64,000 nucleotides of DNA. It comes from Odontocerum albicorne (lineage: Eukaryota > Arthropoda > Insecta > Trichoptera > Odontoceridae). Numbering within the stretch: position 1 is the stretch's first letter; each line of letters starts with the position of its first letter. Where the stretch lies: NCBI GenBank assembly GCA_949825065.1, contig OX463859.1, positions 19,309,177-19,373,176 on the forward strand, written 5' to 3'. Below the pieces are notes generated by a model, which was given only the letters and a program-made list of their open reading frames with translations, made no database searches and was not told where the DNA came from. This document shows, piece by piece, positions 25,901 to 36,622 of the stretch. A program made the position numbers and the translations under genes.

Positions 25901-26191
25901 AATGGTGCTTTTATTAGTCATATTAACATCCCTAATTTTATTCAATAGGTTTTACTAGTCAAGAAGCAATCTAGAGATGATAACCTTTGTCAGCAAACAA
26001 CATTACACTTAAATAAAGCTCGATCACTAATCCAAATAAGTTCGATCACTAATTCAAATAAGTTGAGGGGTACCGTAAGAATGAATGAACTTCAAATAAG
26101 TAATCCCAATATAAATAATTCATAACCATTACTACAACTTTGGTAAAGTCTTAGTTTCTCATAGATTTTGAACACTTTACCAACTGGAAAA

Positions 26192-26425
26192 GACGGGCTC
26201 AGTGGCCTAATTGGTAAGACACCTGTCTCCCTGCCCAGAAGTTGCGGATTCAAATCCAGCTGGAACCTAGATGTTTGAAAAAAGGATTCCATTTAAACTT
26301 CATTTATTAAACTACATTCTGGTTATCATTTTAAAATCTATCTCTCGCTCTCTCTCTCTGGTTGGTTGGAAGAGATTGCCACATGGCAATAAATCCGAAG
26401 GTTGTATTGTATAAAACGAAAGTGT
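26192..26425 (+). mobile_element. tRNA-derived SINE, full layout with an internal insertion
   Basis: A-box region gtggcctaattggtaagac, B-box-like ggattcaaatcc, then a body, a (CT)n stretch and the tail ggttggttggaagagattgc...ggcaataaatccg. About 70 extra bases lie between body and tail compared with 60618. Confidence 0.7.
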
Positions 26426-26869
26426 AATACAATATAATACAACATCCCATTTCAGTTTGTTACAGCCAGAGTGGAAAAGACTTCGATAAAAGTATTAAGT
26501 TAACTTTATGTGGTTTTTCAACTTGCCCACACTATGGAAATGCTGAATAGTCTTAGTATGAATGAACCATAAAATAATTAAACATCGAAATGTGATCGAA
26601 AAACTGAAGAATATGTCATACATACATAATGTTGATAGTACTCGTATATCTGAGATAGTAAGTTTTTCTACAGTAGTAAACAGGCGTTTATTCGTTGTTC
26701 TGTCAATGAAAACCCAACAATACCACGCTTTGAATAAGTTAGTCTTTAATCTTTCTAAGACTTTAACTCTCCAAGTTTCTTCAACTTTTTCTCAAAGGCA
26801 ATATGCCTGTTTGACTCTGCAGCAAGTCCACCAGTATCGAAATATTGTATTCTAAGACAATTGTCTTAA

Positions 26870-27170
26870 ATAAGGTTAAGCCGAGCACTCTCAGATGGTT
26901 TGGGCATGTAGAACAAATGAATGAAGAAATATTAACAAAACGAATTAACAATGCAAATATTAGTGGAAAATATGAAAGAAGTGGATCATGGAAAATTAAG
27001 TGAATTTTATTTTGAAAGAAAAAAATAATTAAGAAGTAAGAAAAGTCATAGGAGTTGTATGAGAAGGTGTATGGATATGGACGAGCTGAAATATGTGTGT
27101 CGAGATAAGAAAGTCTGATGCTTCGATTTATTTTCTTATATAGGGAAACGGCGTGATGGTATGTATAGTT
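26870..27170 (+). pseudogene. LINE C-terminal fragment
   Basis: Translation LRWFGHVEQMNEEILTKRI is the conserved C-terminal block of a common insect LINE family. It is followed by ISGKYERSG, then stops, and a decayed CMRRCMD-like block near 27055. Same family as the fragments at 28115, 50320 and 54780. Confidence 0.65.
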
Positions 27171-27677
27171 ACATTAATTTTATCCGAAGCAATTCACATG
27201 TATCAGTTTATAGCCAAAAACTCACATTTATGATACATTATTTTTCTTTAAAAAATACTTAAATACTCGTATATCCATTGTAACTATATGTAAAACGTAT
27301 ATCTTCGAATAATATGTCAGTCTAAATACTAAATTCTAATTATTTAACTTAAAATATCGTGATTTGTATGCAGAGTTGGACCTCATACGCTACAAATTTT
27401 CAAGTGAAGTGATTAAATCACGTGACTCCCTTGTTTGGGGAAGCTACGACAAATTTGTACGAAATTTAACATTCAATATTTATTCCTTAAATAAAAAGTA
27501 GTAAAGATTTAGTATTAAGATTCAACTATGATTTCGGACAAAAGACAACAAAACGTTTATGTTTTCTTGGCTTCTTTAATATTAATTAGTATTTCGTTAT
27601 AAAAAAACCTTTGCAGTATATTATATTTTGATTTTTATCAATTTTGTTTTTGCAATAAATTATAAATCCTCTATAGT

Positions 27678-27800
27678 ACAGGGCTGTCCAACCTTATTGT
27701 ATACGTGACCTACTGTTTTTAAAAGACGACATCACGATCCACTAGAGTACAGAGAAAATACAAAATTGTAATCAGATAACAATTTAATATTTTTTATGGA
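27678..27800 (+). mobile_element. Possible hAT-type terminal fragment
   Basis: cagggctgtccaacc resembles a hAT/MITE terminal inverted repeat. No matching right end was seen nearby. Confidence 0.25.
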
Positions 27801-28114
27801 AAATAATTAAACCTTACTTTATACATAAAAAAATACTAGTTGCGCAATTTTAAGTGCGCAGACGCAAGAGCCAAGCTACATCAAGATGTTCGGTGCTAAC
27901 AAGAGCAACTTTTGTATATGTGATACATTTATTGACAAATTAAAGAACTTGAATATGTCAGTAGATCTATACTTATATTTCACGTATAAAACACAACTAA
28001 TTTCACGTTTTGAATTCGGTGTATTAATTTCGGAATCGATTAAAGTAATATTTTTTAGTTTATACAATGGAATAAAAAGTAAGATCTACTATAAAACATG
28101 TCGCGATTGGTTCG

Positions 28115-28320
28115 TAGATCACAGTCAACCCCTCTCCCCGTTTGATGATTTGATAGAAGGAAACGTAGAACGTCATAAAAATCATAGAAGTTGTTTGAGA
28201 AAGTATATCATAAACATGGGGAAAAAGCGAAGGATAAGTGTGTCGATAAAGAAAAATATGATATTCTATTATTTCTACATATCTGGGCAATGAGATGGTG
28301 AGATAATGTGTGTGTTTATG
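28115..28320 (+). mobile_element. LINE C-terminal relic
   Basis: The frame gives EGNVERHKNHRSCLRKYI, matching the LINE C-terminal block seen in better form elsewhere. A 135-codon open frame at 27886-28293 that overlaps it has no other recognisable content. Confidence 0.4.
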
Positions 28321-28329
28321 CAAAGTTTT

Positions 28330-29360
28330 AATTAGAAGTCTCAAAAAGGCTTTGGGTTTTGTTAAAAGCTGAAAAATATATATAAAATAAATCAATTGTT
28401 CAAGACCGATGTGTACCAAATGTGACTCGAGGTTATTCAACTTTATGCCACTAACTTAGGGAACTGTCAAGCCGTTTCAAGAAAAAGAATTCGCACGTCT
28501 ATGTCATAAACTATATATTGAAATACCCCTTATAAAAGAAGTAAAAAAAATTCAAAGCGTTTTAGCCTGTAGAACAATGAGGGCGTAATATTTGCCTCGT
28601 CACTGTGCTCATACATAGAGACAACATTGAATATGTCAAGTCAAACACTAAAATCTTCAATTTGTCTTGGAAAAGCATATTTGCAGTGACTTATATTCGC
28701 AGAAATTTCAATATAGAGCTGTCTTGAAATTTATCATACAGTAATTTCGCTTAGGTCGGCCGAAGTTGAATTCCATATATACACACGAAGTATGATTACA
28801 AAATATTCGGACTTGTATAGGAATAAATAAAATAAAAAAATATTCTAATATTTTATAAAAAAAAAATGTACAAATTGAGAAGCAAGCTGATATAATCAAA
28901 CCAAGTAAATTATTTACAGGGAAGAGGGAAAAATCTCGTAAATAGGTGAATTATATTTATTTTTCTGAACAATTCAATATAACATACAATGTACAATTTT
29001 ACGGGTAAATGTCCAAAGGGCAATCTTTTTCAACCAACTTGAAAAATGGTTCAAAATAATTTTTTTTCAGTGTTGAGTGAAATATTTATGTTTGAGCTTT
29101 GTGTTATTATAATAAAACGACAAAAGAAAGAATAGCAAGTTTAAAAAATACATAAATCATTTGATGATTAAAATATAACAATTTCATCTGCGGCTGATTG
29201 ATAGATAGGCATATTGGGAAGAAAAATAATGGAAAAATCGGGAAACACGCTATGCCACTGAAGGAAAATGTAATGTTTTTGAGTAGCTGTTTTAAACATG
29301 CTAACAACAGCTTTATGTACTCGTATGCTAGGATTTAATAAAATAAATATAATTTATTAT
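28330..29360. other. Unassigned AT-rich DNA
   Basis: Nothing recognised. Confidence 0.45.
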
Positions 29361-29364
29361 TTAT

Positions 29365-29525
29365 AGTTAAAGCATTAACACCGTTGAGGTTTACATACAT
29401 TATAAGTATGTATGTTGGAGGCTTGAAGATATTAACCCACGGTCTTGTTTGTGCCCCCTGATGATGAGGTGAAAACATTGAAACCGGCAGGGTAATACCG
29501 TTATATTAAATGTAATAAACGGTGT
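29365..29525 (+). mobile_element. PLE terminal fragment with hammerhead-like motif
   Basis: Starts with ttatagttaaagcattaac, also present at 31370 and 55312. CTGATGA (29458-29464), stem II AGGT/ACAT (one mismatch), GAAA (29480-29483), stem III CGGCA/TACCG (one mismatch), TTA (29501-29503). Distal pairing of GTTTGT with ATAAAC. Confidence 0.55.
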
Positions 29526-29529
29526 TTAA

Positions 29530-30130
29530 CTTAACTAATTACCATAGATATACGTTTCTCTGTCAAATGTAATAGAAACACAGCGTGATGGTGATTAATT
29601 AAAAAATATTTAATTTGTAAGACTTAATTAATGACCAATTAATGATCATTGTTCTAATATTTGTCTACATAAATAGGTCAAATTGGTAAATAACATTTAA
29701 ATGTTCCTTTCATCACACTTTGTTCAGTCTTTATAATATAACTTTTATTTTTACATTTATCAATAAAAAAAATATTTTTACACTCTGGCCAATCTTTATA
29801 ATACGAATTTTATATTTACATTCCTTTATTTTACTTTCATTTCACTTTTTACAAAATAACCTCTTTTTTACATTATTCAATTAAACCTTTTAACGTTTTA
29901 TTCAGTCTTTATATAATAACTTTTATTTGAACATTCCTTAATAAAAACATTGCAGATTTTGTAAAAAGAAAAATAAAGAATAAATATACAACATTACTAA
30001 TGTGTGATCGAACATTGAATTAAATTTTTCCACTTAGATCCGTCAAATAAAAAGGAAAAATATGGTTTATTATTTATAACAAGTTTTTATTTTTTTATCT
30101 AACGTGTTTCGGAAAATAGCCTCGGAGAAC
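29530..30130. other. Unassigned AT-rich DNA
   Basis: T-rich repeats of the word tctttataatataacttttatt at about 29731, 29790 and 29910 suggest an old degenerate tandem array. Confidence 0.4.
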
Positions 30131-30139
30131 AATTTTATA

Positions 30140-30255
30140 CGGTGACCGGGGTTAACGGTAAGCATTCACGCTAATCAAGCGGGCGTCATAGGTTCGATCC
30201 TAAGCGGATTCAATTAAGGACTGGTTTTACACTTAGACTGTTTTAAATCTGAATT
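30140..30255 (+). mobile_element. SINE copy with tRNA-like head
   Basis: A-box-like gttaacggtaagc, B-box ataggttcgatccta, then body ggactggttttacacttagac. Related to 25785-25900. Confidence 0.6.
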
Positions 30256-30259
30256 TATG

Positions 30260-31015
30260 TTTTTTTCTGTAACATATGTTGCATAAAATAATTGTTTTTA
30301 TCGCTTTTATAAAACTCTGCCTCATAAAATAGTACATTATATGTAAACCTTTACTATTGGATATTTGAGTTTAACATTTCAAGATTCTGATTGCTAAAAT
30401 TCAACATATTTTATGATACACTATAAACTACTCCATACAAACGTCTCTTTTACTCATAACGTGGCTGACAATTACCATATACTTGATTACAGAGAACGGC
30501 CTATCTTACATTATTATATTAATATTTATTTATATTTTAAAATTTTCATTAAGTTGTAAAAAATGTAATTAATTTTAATAATTATCAATAAAAATGCTTG
30601 TAAACATTCAAAAGCATCCCCATTTTCGGAAAATAATCCAAGTATCAAAATATATACAAAAGAGAGCCTTCAATAACCATACCAAGACAAAACCCTTGCT
30701 TTTTTATTATTTCGAATCATGTAAACGAAATTTCATATTAGGTTTTAATAAATCATTAAGATTGCTCTAAATTTCTACCTTATGTTTTTCAAGTCTGAGT
30801 GAGAATTAATCATTTTGAAAAAAAAAATGCCTACCCCGATAGGGAAATGGGTTGATGTTACGTATTTATTATTTTCTCATCAATTTTTAACATTTATTAC
30901 TGCATATTTATTTTCATCTTTCGTATTGTGGTCTGTATGTTTGAATATCATTTTCTTTTTGTCAGTTTATTTTTTTTTTCGACTGCTATCAGCGGTTCTC
31001 TTTTTTATGTCAGTT
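30260..31015. other. Unassigned AT-rich DNA
   Basis: Nothing recognised; the 126-codon frame at 30815-31195 is a hydrophobic low-complexity product of T-rich DNA. Confidence 0.4.
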
Positions 31016-31020
31016 AACCT

Positions 31021-31312
31021 GAGGTGGTATTTGTGGGTAAACTTTTTTTTCTCCATACATTATTTTTTTCTTTTTTTTCTTAGTCTACATGTACAAGGGT
31101 TTTGGGCTGAAAAACACCTAGTATCCTTGCGGTTGGGCTCGCCCTATATTACGAGTAGTAGGATGTATCTCGGCCTGGGGGATGTTGTGGGATGAGCCCG
31201 GACATTTTAAAACTTTTCTGTTAAATGTATTTTCTGCAGTTTATTTTGAGATATATGAACGGTTTCAGAATAAATTTATATACTCGTATGTTATGTGCAC
31301 ACCACGTTGTTG
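31021..31312 (+). repeat. Unnamed dispersed repeat X, copy 1
   Basis: Shares gaggtggtatttgtgggt, tgtacaagggt, gctgaaaaacac and gagatata blocks in order with copy 2 (31614-31857 plus 33148-33205). Function unknown. Confidence 0.75.
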
Positions 31313-31364
31313 TCAAAGAATCTACGAGTATATTTATATATATTTACTAGTATATTTATATTAT

Positions 31365-31575
31365 TTATACTTAAGGCATTAACATTGTGGAGGTTTAAAA
31401 ACATTGTACTTTGTTTTATTTAACACTGTTTATTCCACTTTATGTAACGGTATAACCCTATCGGTTTCAAGGTTTTCAAGGAGTCTTGTTTGTGCTCCCC
31501 TGATGATGAGATGAAAACCTTGAAACCGGTAGGGTTATACCGTTATATGGATCGGAATAAACAGTGGTAAATAAA
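31365..31575. mobile_element. PLE terminal palindrome (two inverted ends)
   Basis: Left arm 31425-31478 is a minus-strand PLE end (actgtttattccac, then ggtataaccctatcgg). Right arm 31485-31575 is the plus-strand end. The arms meet within the stem II region, so only the right arm has the complete hammerhead-like motif. Confidence 0.6.
31489..31563 (+). ncRNA. Hammerhead-ribozyme-like motif in PLE terminus
   Basis: CTGATGA (31500-31506), stem II AGAT/ACCT with one mismatch, GAAA (31522-31525), stem III CGGTA/TACCG (perfect, ending 31542), TTA (31543-31545). TGTTTGT upstream pairs with ATAAACA (31557-31563), seven base pairs including one G-T, but the segment next to the core is unpaired. Confidence 0.45.
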
Positions 31576-31613
31576 ACAAATTACAACGAACCTATATTTA
31601 TTTGAGGTAATTT

Positions 31614-31857
31614 GAGGTGGTATTTGTGGGTTTAATTTTTATTTTTCTGCCATTCATTTGTTTTCTGTTTTTTTTTTATTAATGTGCATGTACAAGGGTG
31701 TGAGCTGAAAAACATTTGGTGTCGTTATGGTTAGTCTCGCCCTATATTGATGGAACGTATCTCAGCCGAGGGGATGTAATGAAATGAGCCCAAACCTCTA
31801 GAACGCTTCTCTCTTAAATGTATTTTCTGCTATTTATCTTGAGATATACGAGTAATA
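31614..31857 (+). repeat. Unnamed repeat X, copy 2, left part
   Basis: Aligned with copy 1 until the mariner insertion. The right part resumes at 33148. Confidence 0.75.
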
Positions 31858-33147
31858 GGTTAGTCAAAAAGTTTTGAAAGCGACATCTATGGAGCAGTAG
31901 AAAAACCAAAATTTCTACGCCATTTTAATATTTCATCTTTCATAAGAACGTACTCAAAATTTCATTTCGACCTGTCAATTTATTCTTTGTTTACAAGCCA
32001 TTTGAAGTTGACGTGTCAGTGTATTTTTTAACAGTGGAAAAATCCGAATATCGTGCAGTGATTAAATTCTTTGTTTTGGAAGGTTTATCGGCTACTGAGA
32101 TCCATGCAAAGATAGTGAAAGTATTACAGGAGTCTTCTCCTTCATTTCCAACCGTTCACCGATGGGTTTTGGAGTTTAAGCGTGGCCGTACAAGCGTTGA
32201 AGACGATCCACGCTCAGGACGTCCAAAAAGTGCATCAACACCAGAAATCATAGCGAAAATACAGGATATGGTTTTGGAAGATCATCGATCGACTGTGGAT
32301 GTGATAGCTGACACCATAGGCATCTCACATGGAACAACATGGCATATTTTGGCTGAAGTTTTGGGTTTCAAAAAACTGTGTGCACAATGGGTGCCGCATT
32401 TGCTAACAATGCAACAAAAACACGTTCGAATGCGACTTTCTGAGCAACATTTGGAGCAATTTCGAAAGGATAAAAAGGATTTTCTGCGTCAATTCATCAC
32501 TGTGGATGAGACTTGGGTCTATCACCATGATCCTGAATCAAAACAAGAGGCTAAGGAGTGGTGTGAACCAGGCACTTTGGCTCCGAAGCGAGTTCGTGTC
32601 CAGAAATCGGCCAAGAAGGTGTTAGCGTCAGTTTTTTGGGATGCAAAAGGAATTTTATTGATAAATTTTCTCCAAACTGGTAAGACAATCAACTCTGATT
32701 ATTATTGTGACCTTTTGGACCAGTTGGATGAAAAAAATTGTGAAAAAAGACCCGGTTTGCAGAAGAAAAAAATCATTTTTCATAAAGACAATGCACCTGC
32801 TCACACAGCTCAAAAATCCATCGCGAAAATCAGTGAATTGGGGTACGAATTGTTGCAGCATCTACCCTATTCGCCAGATTTAGCTCCCTCTGACTTCTGG
32901 CTGTTCTCACACCTCAAAAAATCCCTTCGTGGAAAGCATTTTTCATCAAACGAAGAGGTTATAGCCGTCGTAGAGGAGTATTTTGCAGGCCTTCCAGAAA
33001 GTCACTTCCGTGATGGGACAACAAAGTTGAAAGATTGTTGAACCAAGTGTATTGATCTTATGGGAGACTATACTGAGCAATAAAAGTGATTTCCCCCCAA
33101 AAAAAATGTATTTTCATTTCCGCTTTCAAAACTTTTTGACTAACCAG
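31858..33147 (+). mobile_element. Mariner transposon, nearly complete
   Basis: About 1.29 kb, the usual mariner length. The 25-base terminal repeats at 31858-31882 and 33121-33145 (starting ggttagtcaaaaag) are identical in inverted orientation. TA dinucleotides lie at 31856-31857 and 33148-33149, fitting mariner's TA target preference, although the exact outer base pairs differ slightly between ends. The transposase lies between. It interrupts repeat X copy 2. Confidence 0.95.
32034..33083 (+). pseudogene. Mariner transposase (DD34D), start codon lost and stop premature
   Basis: Cut-and-paste transposase of the mariner group. The frame is open from 32013 to a TGA at 33039-33041. N-terminal helix-turn-helix domains are followed by a GRPK linker, the WVPHLLT motif, and the catalytic triad: D in TVDETW (32505-32507), D in HKDNAP (32787-32789), and D in APSDFW (32892-32894), 34 residues after the second, so DD34D. 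In relatives the protein starts Met-Glu-Lys; here that Met codon is GTG at 32034-32036 and no nearby in-frame ATG exists. At 33039 a Trp codon appears changed to TGA; homologous sequence continues to a TAA at 33081-33083, giving about 349 codons, the normal family length. AATAAA overlaps that stop (33079-33084). All catalytic residues remain, but the ORF would not be translated normally. Confidence 0.9.
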
Positions 33148-33205
33148 TATATGTCATTTTAGAATGTATTTAATTATGTGCAAACTACGTTGCTATCAAC
33201 AAACT
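33148..33205 (+). repeat. Unnamed repeat X, copy 2, right part
   Basis: attatgtgcaaactacgttg matches ttatgtgcacaccacgttg of copy 1, confirming that the mariner split this copy. Confidence 0.65.
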
Positions 33206-33539
33206 TATATTTATTTGTTTTTATTTATTTATTACGAGACTACCTACGATCTCCATATAAAGTCCTATAAGTTTTCTATCACGCCTCAAAAATATAAATG
33301 GGCAGCCATCTTATGAGAAATGGACATGGTAATATATGGCTTTGTTAATTTCAACCGAGACGAGTGTCCAATATTTCCTGCGCTGTTTGCAAGGGGAGTG
33401 TGGGTGACCGCAAATACCCTGTTCATATTAATACGAGAATATGTTATATGTACTTATTTGTGGGTTCGAATCTCGAGTTAGATAGGAGAAGAGTTTCTTG
33501 TCTTAACGGTACTACGAGTATATAAATAGTCCATTTATT

Positions 33540-34060
33540 ATTGATATTATTAGTATACCCTATTTATTTATTTATTTAATAAACACTTTCATTGCAAATA
33601 CAATCAGACATGTCTATTGCCCGGCGGAAATCTCTTCCAGCCATGCAGACAAAAGTAAATAAAGCGAAATGGTCGCTAAAAACATTCAAATGAGTATCCC
33701 AATGAAATCCATTAACATATACGTGAGCATACGCTCAAAACCCCACAATGACGGACAATTACCTGAATATTCCTTTTCACATAAAGTGAGATATCATCAA
33801 TCAAAGGGAAAAGGAAGGGAAGGTGAGAGGAAAGAAAAAATCAGGAATGAAACACGTCATATTACTGACTAGAAATTAAGATCTTACATTGGTTTGTAAC
33901 TGATTCCAGAGTCTCGCTGCATGGTTGCATTCCAGAGTCTCACCCTAGTTGATCTAATACAGCTGGATACCTTAACACTTTACTTACCTTGACATCCTTT
34001 TGGTAAGACAATCGACTTCCTCGAAGATCACAGTTCTTGAAACTAGGATAACGACCAGAA
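33540..34060 (-). mobile_element. LINE 3' end fragment with AAAT-type tail
   Basis: On the minus strand a weak C-terminal block (TRVRLWNATM, near 33930) leads to a 3' region with ggaagagatttccgccggg and caata, then an (aaat)n tail at 33549-33585. The ggaagagatt...ggcaata element is shared with the SINE tails of this window. Confidence 0.5.
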
Positions 34061-34540
34061 AAAAAACTTCAGAGGCTGCATTTGAGAATCCAATAAAACA
34101 AATTGTGGTTTATTGTAGATATCCTTGTTTGAGTATAACTTTTAAATACTAAATTAAAAATAAAATAAATTATCCACAACAAAATAATTGTATATAAAAG
34201 CTGTTTTCGATATAAGTAAAACACAAATCGCACAATTTTATAGTGTTAAGTTGCAGAAAACCCCCTTGCACATATCCGTCGACTTTAATGATCCCCTTGT
34301 TCATGTTTTCAGTGTTTCCTTGAAACATAAACTTCACACTTCCTGCCCTACAGGGATGCAGTATCTATTCCCTTTTGTGTATTAGGTTCTGCACTAAAAA
34401 TAAACTCTGCCATGATACGAGTTCGCTTTTTTCCTGGACTGTTTTATATGTTTACTCCTTAACGTTGTCGGTGTTCTAGAAAGAGCCATGCATTATTGCA
34501 CTTTGCTCATTTTCACAGCTTCGTAATGCATCCTAGAAAA

Positions 34541-34607
34541 TTTGAGTTTTTATCTCTAAAGAGGGTTTAGAGATAAAAACTCAAATTTTTATCTCTAAAC
34601 CCTCTTT
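34541..34607. repeat. Overlapping perfect inverted repeats (mutually exclusive hairpins)
   Basis: Arm A (34541-34560) pairs perfectly with A' (34566-34585), 20 bp, loop gaggg. A 22-base segment overlapping the loop and A' (34558-34579) pairs perfectly with 34586-34607. Both hairpins cannot form together. Confidence 0.9.
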
Positions 34608-34609
34608 CT

Positions 34610-34649
34610 AAACTTTGTGAGATTTTTGGTCTGAAATTTCACAAAGTTT
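34610..34649. repeat. Perfect 11-bp hairpin
   Basis: aaactttgtga (34610-34620) and tcacaaagttt (34639-34649) directly follow the preceding hairpin pair. Confidence 0.8.
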
Positions 34650-36280
34650 TAAAATTCTTTGCTACTCTCGTGGAGAATGTTGCATTTAGCATTTTAATAG
34701 CAACTTTAAGTTTAATCTTCGAATGCTTTCATTGTGAGCTAACCTCCCATGAATCGATTATGCATAGTGGCTCGTAATCGATAGAAAATATTGAATGGGG
34801 TTGTAAAGTGAGATTAACTTTTACCGTTACAGAATTGAATATTGAAGAAAAAAATCAAAAGCTATCTTAATAGGACATTGAATTTGTATTTTACGTAGCA
34901 TGAATATAAATTCTCACGCCTCTTGACATATTTTTACCTTTATTAAGTTTATTTTTTAATTTGTTTTTTTTTTGTATCAACTCTATTTATGTTTTAGCTA
35001 GAAAATGAGTATTTCATTAATTACAAAAAAAACATAGAAAACAATTTTTAAACTAATTAGTGAACACCAACAATCAGAAAAAAATATAAGTTAACACGTC
35101 CTCATAATAACACAAATATGCAATAACTCGACAATTTACTCCGTAAATTACACGGACCCGTCTAAAGGTGGGAAGCCCGCACTGTACAAAACTGAACGTC
35201 TCTCTTGACATTAATATCAATCGCAAAATATAAATACATAAAAACAAAATATGAAAATCAATATGTGCATACTATAGTTTAAGTGTTACCAAAAATAAAT
35301 GCAGGACTCTTCCATGGTCCGGATGAAAAAAAACTAACTTCCATCAGAAGGTTTCGTTTTGGATTCTTGTCATAATTTAAAAAAAAGTATGAAGTGGATT
35401 TTTAAATACAGGCCATTTGACATCTCTGTAGCGTCAAGGGGGCGAGGCTGATTACATTGAATCAAAAGCTAACAAAATGTTTGAAAAACTACCCTTTCAA
35501 CATAATAAATGATACAACTGGCCAATCGAGAAAGGTTCAGAGAATTTGTGAAATCCATATACGAGTAGTTCGTATATTGTAGGATCATATGCAATCTGCA
35601 GGGTTTGTTTAATGACCAAGTTCAATAGTTTCTCCTTTATAAAAAAAATTACCCCAATCATCGGTAGTATAAAAAAAATCCTATTAAGAAAAATATTTTC
35701 TATGAATTTAAGCTTTTTTTAATTCTAAGGATTTAGTTGTTCTGTAGAATAGCTTCTACAGTATATATTTAAATTTGAAAAATTCTCGGAGTAAAGAGTT
35801 ATCAAATAAAACAACACTAGAAGCAGTGAATAACGATAGTTTAAAAATTAAGCTTTACATTCGGTAAAATTTACAAAATTACAAATCAAATCCACTTAAA
35901 GAGATACAAAGGGGAAAACTCACTCGCTTTGAACTTCCCTTGATAATCCAACTTTTTGAGTTACCCATTGCGTATTAAAATGTACGCAAATACTGTGGTT
36001 TTCCTAAATCTAAGCCAGGGAATATAAACACGAAATGGAAAAACTGATTATACGTAAAATAAATAATCAGATAATATGTGTTAAATAAACAGATGGTAAA
36101 TGAAAATTTTTCTAATATGTGAAAAATAATCAGAAAATGTATGAAAAGTAATCAAATAATATTCTACATGAAAAACGCTAGTTTGTGGGTAACACTATCG
36201 TGGATAACACTACTATATTGTCGATAACAACACGATAACCTTTTTCAATGAGGTATTTATTTTTTCTACTACAAAGCAAT
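34650..36280. other. Unassigned AT-rich DNA
   Basis: No gene recognised. 35140-35200 is slightly GC-richer without identity. Confidence 0.45.
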
Positions 36281-36284
36281 AAAC

Positions 36285-36542
36285 ACTAAACATAGAAGTT
36301 ATTATTTTCACATTCGCAGCAGCAGTACTATTGTCGTTGTCAATATTTAAGTGGTAAATAGAGTGGTTCTTCAAATTTAACGTAATAAGTTTGTGACTAA
36401 ACTAAACTTAGAAGTTATTATTTTCACATTCGAAAATATTTTTTTTACAAAAAAGTCCCGATTTATGTCCAACAGCAGTACTATTGTCGTTGTCAATATT
36501 TAAGTGGTAAATAGAGTGGTTCTTCAAATTTAACGTAATAAT
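36285..36542. repeat. 116-bp direct duplication with insertion in copy 2
   Basis: actaaacatagaag starts at 36285 and its copy at 36401. The second copy has about 40 extra bases before the shared cagcagtactattgtcg block (36471 onward). Otherwise nearly identical. Confidence 0.85.
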
Positions 36543-36622
36543 TTCTATATTTTCTAACCTTATTTTAACGCTCACGAACTGCATTTTGTTAATAAAAATA
36601 CGAAGTTATATTTTATTGTATA

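Noticed and set aside
27886..28293. 135-codon open frame as a host gene
   Set aside because: No recognisable domain, odd composition, and its distal part coincides with a LINE C-terminal relic.
30815..31195. Multi-pass membrane protein
   Set aside because: The hydrophobic residues come from T-rich low-complexity DNA, and the frame runs into repeat X.
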